From Nocardia vinacea (GTDB lineage: Bacteria; Actinomycetota; Actinomycetes; Mycobacteriales; Mycobacteriaceae): DNA of 64,000 bases. Location of the stretch: positions 8,990,001 through 9,054,000 of the forward strand of contig NZ_CP109149.1 of assembly GCF_035920345.1 (NCBI RefSeq), written 5' to 3'. The position numbers and the translations under genes were made by a program. Position 1 is the stretch's first letter. Each line of letters begins with the position of its first letter. Below the pieces are notes generated by a model. The model searched no databases and was not told where the DNA came from. It saw only the letters and a list, made by a program, of their open reading frames with translations. Positions 61,072 through 64,000 of this stretch are shown here, piece by piece.

Positions 61072-64000
61072 GTGGCCGATCAAGAGCCGCTGACAACAAC
61101 ATCACAGGATGCCGAACAATTGCCGGAGCGAATCCGAGTTCACGCGCTTGCCAAGCGGCTGGGGGTAACCAGCAAACGCATCTTGGCCAAGCTCGCCGAG
61201 TTGGGTGCCGACGCACGTAGTGCGCAATCGAATGTCGATCGCGCGGTAGCGGAATCTGTCCGCGAAGCGCTCGGCACGGTGGAATCGGAGGTCGTCGAAC
61301 CCGTGGCGCCCGAGACCGCCGCGCGAGAGCCGGTTGCGGCCGAGCCCGAGCCGGTAGCGCCGGAGCCGATTGCGACCAAGCCCGAGCGGGGGCCCATTTT
61401 TTCCGCACCGGACCAGGCGATCGACCAGTCCGAATCGCTGCCGTCGGGGGAGCAGCCTGCGGCGCATCAGCCGTCGGTGCAGCTGTTCACCCATTTGGTT
61501 CCGCAAGAGTCGCACGTAGCGACGCCGGTCGTCTTCGAGGCCGCAGCCTCGGTCGCCGCACCGCTGTTCCTACCGCCGGACGCCACGGCCGCCGAGGCAG
61601 CGCGTCGGCAGCGTCGGGCCGAGCGCGACAGCCGTCGCGCCGAGGAAGCCGCGGTCGAAACCGTCGAGGAAGAGCCCGAAACCACCGAGGACGAGTCGGC
61701 CGAACAGCAGGGCGAGGCGGACCAGCCGCGTCGTCGTCGGCGGGGCCGTCGTGGTCGGGGTCGGGGCCGGGGTGAACAGCACGCCGACGCCGAATCCGAG
61801 GGCGACGACACCGAAGCCACAGACGAGAGTGCCGAGGACGAGCAGGCGGCGGTCAAGAGCGAGACCGAAGCCGAGCCCGGCGACGACACCGAGACCGAGG
61901 ACGACGAATCCGGTGTGCCGGAGGGTTCGAGCCGCCGTCGCCGTCGCCGTCGTCGCCGCAAGGTGGCGGGGGACGGTGCCGACAGCGAGGGCGTCTCCGA
62001 GGACGATCCGCCGAATACCGTCGTGCACGAGCGTGAGCCGCGCAATAAGAGCCGCAGCCGCGCCACCGTCGACGAGGTGCAGGGCATCACCGGTTCGACC
62101 CGGCTCGAGGCCAAGCGGCAGCGTCGGCGTGACGGTCGCGAGGCCGGTCGCCGTCGCCCGCCGATCCTGACCGAGTCGGAGTTCCTGGCCCGCCGCGAGG
62201 CGGTGGACCGGGTCATGGTCGTGCGCGAGAAGACCTTCTCGGAGCACCCGACCGCGACCCAGGTCGCGGTGCTCGAGGACAATACCCTGGTCGAGCACTT
62301 CGTCACCAATACCGGCTCGGCGTCGATGGTCGGCAATGTCTACCTCGGCAAGGTGCAGAATGTGTTGCCCTCGATGGAGGCGGCATTCGTCGATATCGGC
62401 CGCGGCCGCAACGGTGTGCTCTACGCCGGTGAGGTGAACTGGGAGGCCGCCGGTCTCGGCGGTAAGGAGCGCAAGATCGAACAGGCGCTCAAGCCCGGCG
62501 ATCAGGTGCTGGTCCAGGTCTCCAAGGATCCGGTCGGGCACAAGGGCGCCCGGCTGACCACCCAGATCAGCCTGGCCGGACGCTTCCTGGTGTACGTGCC
62601 CGGCGGTTCGTCCACCGGTATCAGCCGCAAGCTGCCCGATACCGAGCGCAAACGGCTCAAGGAGATCCTGCGCGATATCGTGCCCGCCGACGCCGGAGTG
62701 ATCATCCGCACCGCGTCGGAGGGTGTCAGCGAGGCCGAACTGGCCCGCGACGTCGAGCGGCTGCAGGCGACCTGGCGCACCATCGAGAAGGCCGCCGAGG
62801 CCAAGGACAACGGCGCGCCCAAGACGCTGTACGAAGAGCCGGACCTGTTGGTCAAGGTCATCCGTGATCTGTTCAACGAGGACTTCTCCAAGCTGGTCAT
62901 CGAGGGCGAGCGGTCCTGGAGCACCGTCGAGAACTACATCCGCACGGTCGCGCCGGATATGCTCGCCCGGGTCTCCCGGCACGAGAACAACGGTGTCGAC
63001 GTCTTCGAGACCTATCGGATCGATGAACAGCTCGCCAAGGCGCTCGATCGCAAGGTGTGGCTGCCCTCGGGCGGCACCCTGGTAATCGACCGGACCGAGG
63101 CGATGACCGTCATCGACGTCAATACCGGCAAGTTCACCGGTGCGGGCGGCAGCAATCTGGAAGAGACGGTCACCAGGAACAACCTGGAGGCGGCCGAGGA
63201 GATCGTGCGCCAGATGCGGCTGCGCGATATCGGCGGCATGATCGTCGTCGACTTCATCGATATGGTGCTGGAGTCGAACCGGGATCTGGTGCTGCGCAGG
63301 CTGACCGAGGCATTGGGCCGCGACCGCACCCGCCACCAGGTCTCCGAGGTGACCTCGCTCGGCCTGGTGCAGATGACCCGCAAGAAGCTCGGCACCGGTC
63401 TGGTCGAGGCGTTCTCTACGACCTGTGAGCACTGCCATGGTCGGGGCCTCGTCGTGCACACCTACCCGGTGGAGCTCACCGGTGCCGAGGACAGCACGCG
63501 CGGTGGCCGGGAGACCGGGTCGCGGCGGCGGCGTGGCCGGGACAAGGGTGCGGCGGCGAGTGCGCCCGCCGCGGCCAGCAATGGCACCGCGCATGCTGCC
63601 GAAGACGAGGTGGAGATCGCGGTCAAGCGAGCGCATCCGGTGGCGTTGGCGATGGCGGCGCATCAGTCGGAGGATGAGCAGCCAGAGGATGTTGCGGACC
63701 TCGGGGACGTCGCGGTGGCAGAAGCCGTTGCGGATGTCGTCGCCGCAAGCGATGAGGCTCGGGTCGAGGAGGTCGTTGTCTCCGAGTCCGTTGCGGCCGT
63801 CGCTGAGGAAGCCGCGGAGGCGGTAGCCGAGGAAGTCGCGGAGGCGGAAGTGGTGGCCGAGGAGGCCGTCGAGCCCGCATCCGAGGAAGTCGTCGCGCCG
63901 GTCGCTGCCGCGGCTTCGACGTCCGTGGCGGATGAACCCGCTGAGTCTGCGGCAGAGCCGGTTGCGGCCTCGTCCAACGGTGTCCCCGAATCCGCGGCAC
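61072..64000 (+). CDS. rne: ribonuclease E/G with N-terminal IF2_N-like domain (3' end outside window)
   Basis: 976 residues visible, open at the window end. GTG 61072 follows GAGGAG. Residues 21-67 (IRVHALAKRLGVTSKRILAKL..) match the IF2_N winged-helix-like domain of initiation factor 2. An acidic/Arg-rich region with (R)n clusters (RRRRGRRGRGRGRG) spans about 100-370. From about 415 comes the catalytic core: S1 domain (SMVGNVYLGKVQNVLPSMEAAFVDIG), active-site Asp 682 in VIDVNTGKF and Asp 727 in VVDFIDM, and the Zn-link CEHCHGRG. After that comes a Glu/Ala/Val-rich low-complexity tail. It is the main mRNA-decay and rRNA-processing endonuclease. Confidence 0.95.
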   Translation, partial: MADQEPLTTTSQDAEQLPERIRVHALAKRLGVTSKRILAKLAELGADARSAQSNVDRAVAESVREALGTVESEVVEPVAPETAAREPVAAEPEPVAPEPIATKPERGPIFSAPDQAIDQSESLPSGEQPAAHQPSVQLFTHLVPQESHVATPVVFEAAASVAAPLFLPPDATAAEAARRQRRAERDSRRAEEAAVETVEEEPETTEDESAEQQGEADQPRRRRRGRRGRGRGRGEQHADAESEGDDTEATDESAEDEQAAVKSETEAEPGDDTETEDDESGVPEGSSRRRRRRRRRKVAGDGADSEGVSEDDPPNTVVHEREPRNKSRSRATVDEVQGITGSTRLEAKRQRRRDGREAGRRRPPILTESEFLARREAVDRVMVVREKTFSEHPTATQVAVLEDNTLVEHFVTNTGSASMVGNVYLGKVQNVLPSMEAAFVDIGRGRNGVLYAGEVNWEAAGLGGKERKIEQALKPGDQVLVQVSKDPVGHKGARLTTQISLAGRFLVYVPGGSSTGISRKLPDTERKRLKEILRDIVPADAGVIIRTASEGVSEAELARDVERLQATWRTIEKAAEAKDNGAPKTLYEEPDLLVKVIRDLFNEDFSKLVIEGERSWSTVENYIRTVAPDMLARVSRHENNGVDVFETYRIDEQLAKALDRKVWLPSGGTLVIDRTEAMTVIDVNTGKFTGAGGSNLEETVTRNNLEAAEEIVRQMRLRDIGGMIVVDFIDMVLESNRDLVLRRLTEALGRDRTRHQVSEVTSLGLVQMTRKKLGTGLVEAFSTTCEHCHGRGLVVHTYPVELTGAEDSTRGGRETGSRRRRGRDKGAAASAPAAASNGTAHAAEDEVEIAVKRAHPVALAMAAHQSEDEQPEDVADLGDVAVAEAVADVVAASDEARVEEVVVSESVAAVAEEAAEAVAEEVAEAEVVAEEAVEPASEEVVAPVAAAASTSVADEPAESAAEPVAASSNGVPESAA

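Noticed and set aside
61570..63663. 697-residue minus-strand open frame opposite rne
   Set aside because: Shadow frame; the plus frame has the RNase E catalytic residues.

Overview
The window is GC-rich actinobacterial chromosome, most likely Nocardia or a close mycolate-producing relative. The evidence is gene content and order. A tig-clpP1-clpP2-clpX block and a valS-folC-(DUF4233 membrane protein)-ndk-rne block are both on the + strand, as in Mycobacterium. There is also a mycobacterial-type integration host factor (mihF), a glpD / TetR / flavoprotein / diacylglycerol kinase block ordered like M. tuberculosis Rv2249c-Rv2252, and an actinobacterial RNase E with an IF2_N-like N-terminus. These relationships are from memory of the families; no search was run.

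Layout. 1-2.3 kb: end of a [2Fe-2S] oxygenase reductase, an alpha/beta hydrolase and a GGDEF protein. 2.85-3.04 kb: tRNA-Gly(TCC) and tRNA-Pro(TGG). 3.7-10.3 kb: a PAS/GAF-like protein of uncertain family, a conservon-type (CYP157-like) P450 without the ExxR arginine, a styrene-monooxygenase-like flavoprotein, and a large NB-ARC/LuxR regulator. 10.3-12.6 kb: a two-component system. 12.7-14.1 kb: a lone TnpB element with a probable omega-RNA end. 14.1-15.9 kb: a DUF6745 gene and its small companion. 16-19.6 kb: small redox enzymes, a TetR regulator with a visible operator, and a serine hydrolase. 19.6-26.4 kb, all on the minus strand: phosphoketolase, Hen1 and Pnkp. Hen1-Pnkp is the bacterial RNA end-healing and sealing system; hen1 is split by one extra base in a C7 tract.

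26.7-32.5 kb: an FKBP lipoprotein, trigger factor, the two Clp peptidase subunits and ClpX, with strong hairpins between them. 32.6-35.6 kb: a STAS protein, a ketosteroid-isomerase-like protein, mihF, a NUDIX hydrolase and a membrane protein. 35.7-38.8 kb: fdhD and a YdeP-type molybdopterin oxidoreductase. 39.1-45.5 kb: three overlapping genes (two exported or membrane proteins and a four-TM Ser/Thr kinase), convergent with a large repeat-containing FHA protein. I see this as the least described system in the window.

45.8-49.4 kb: MFS exporter plus NAD(P)-binding protein, divergent from TetR plus GNAT, with paired inverted repeats between. 49.4-54.4 kb: glpD and its TetR, divergent from an alkyl-DHAP-synthase-like flavoprotein and a diacylglycerol kinase. 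A 39-bp palindrome ends on the flavoprotein start codon. 54.4-64 kb: a P-loop protein, then valS, folC, the DUF4233 protein, ndk and the start of rne, which runs off the window.

Two families of dispersed intergenic repeats recur. One is a 34-bp unit: three tandem copies after mihF and one after the DUF4233 gene. The other is a GAGCG-nn-AGCGAG module at gene junctions near 11.05, 28.9, 59.5 and 60.6 kb. Several start codons here are my revisions, based on ribosome-binding sites and conserved N-termini; the reasons are given in each entry.
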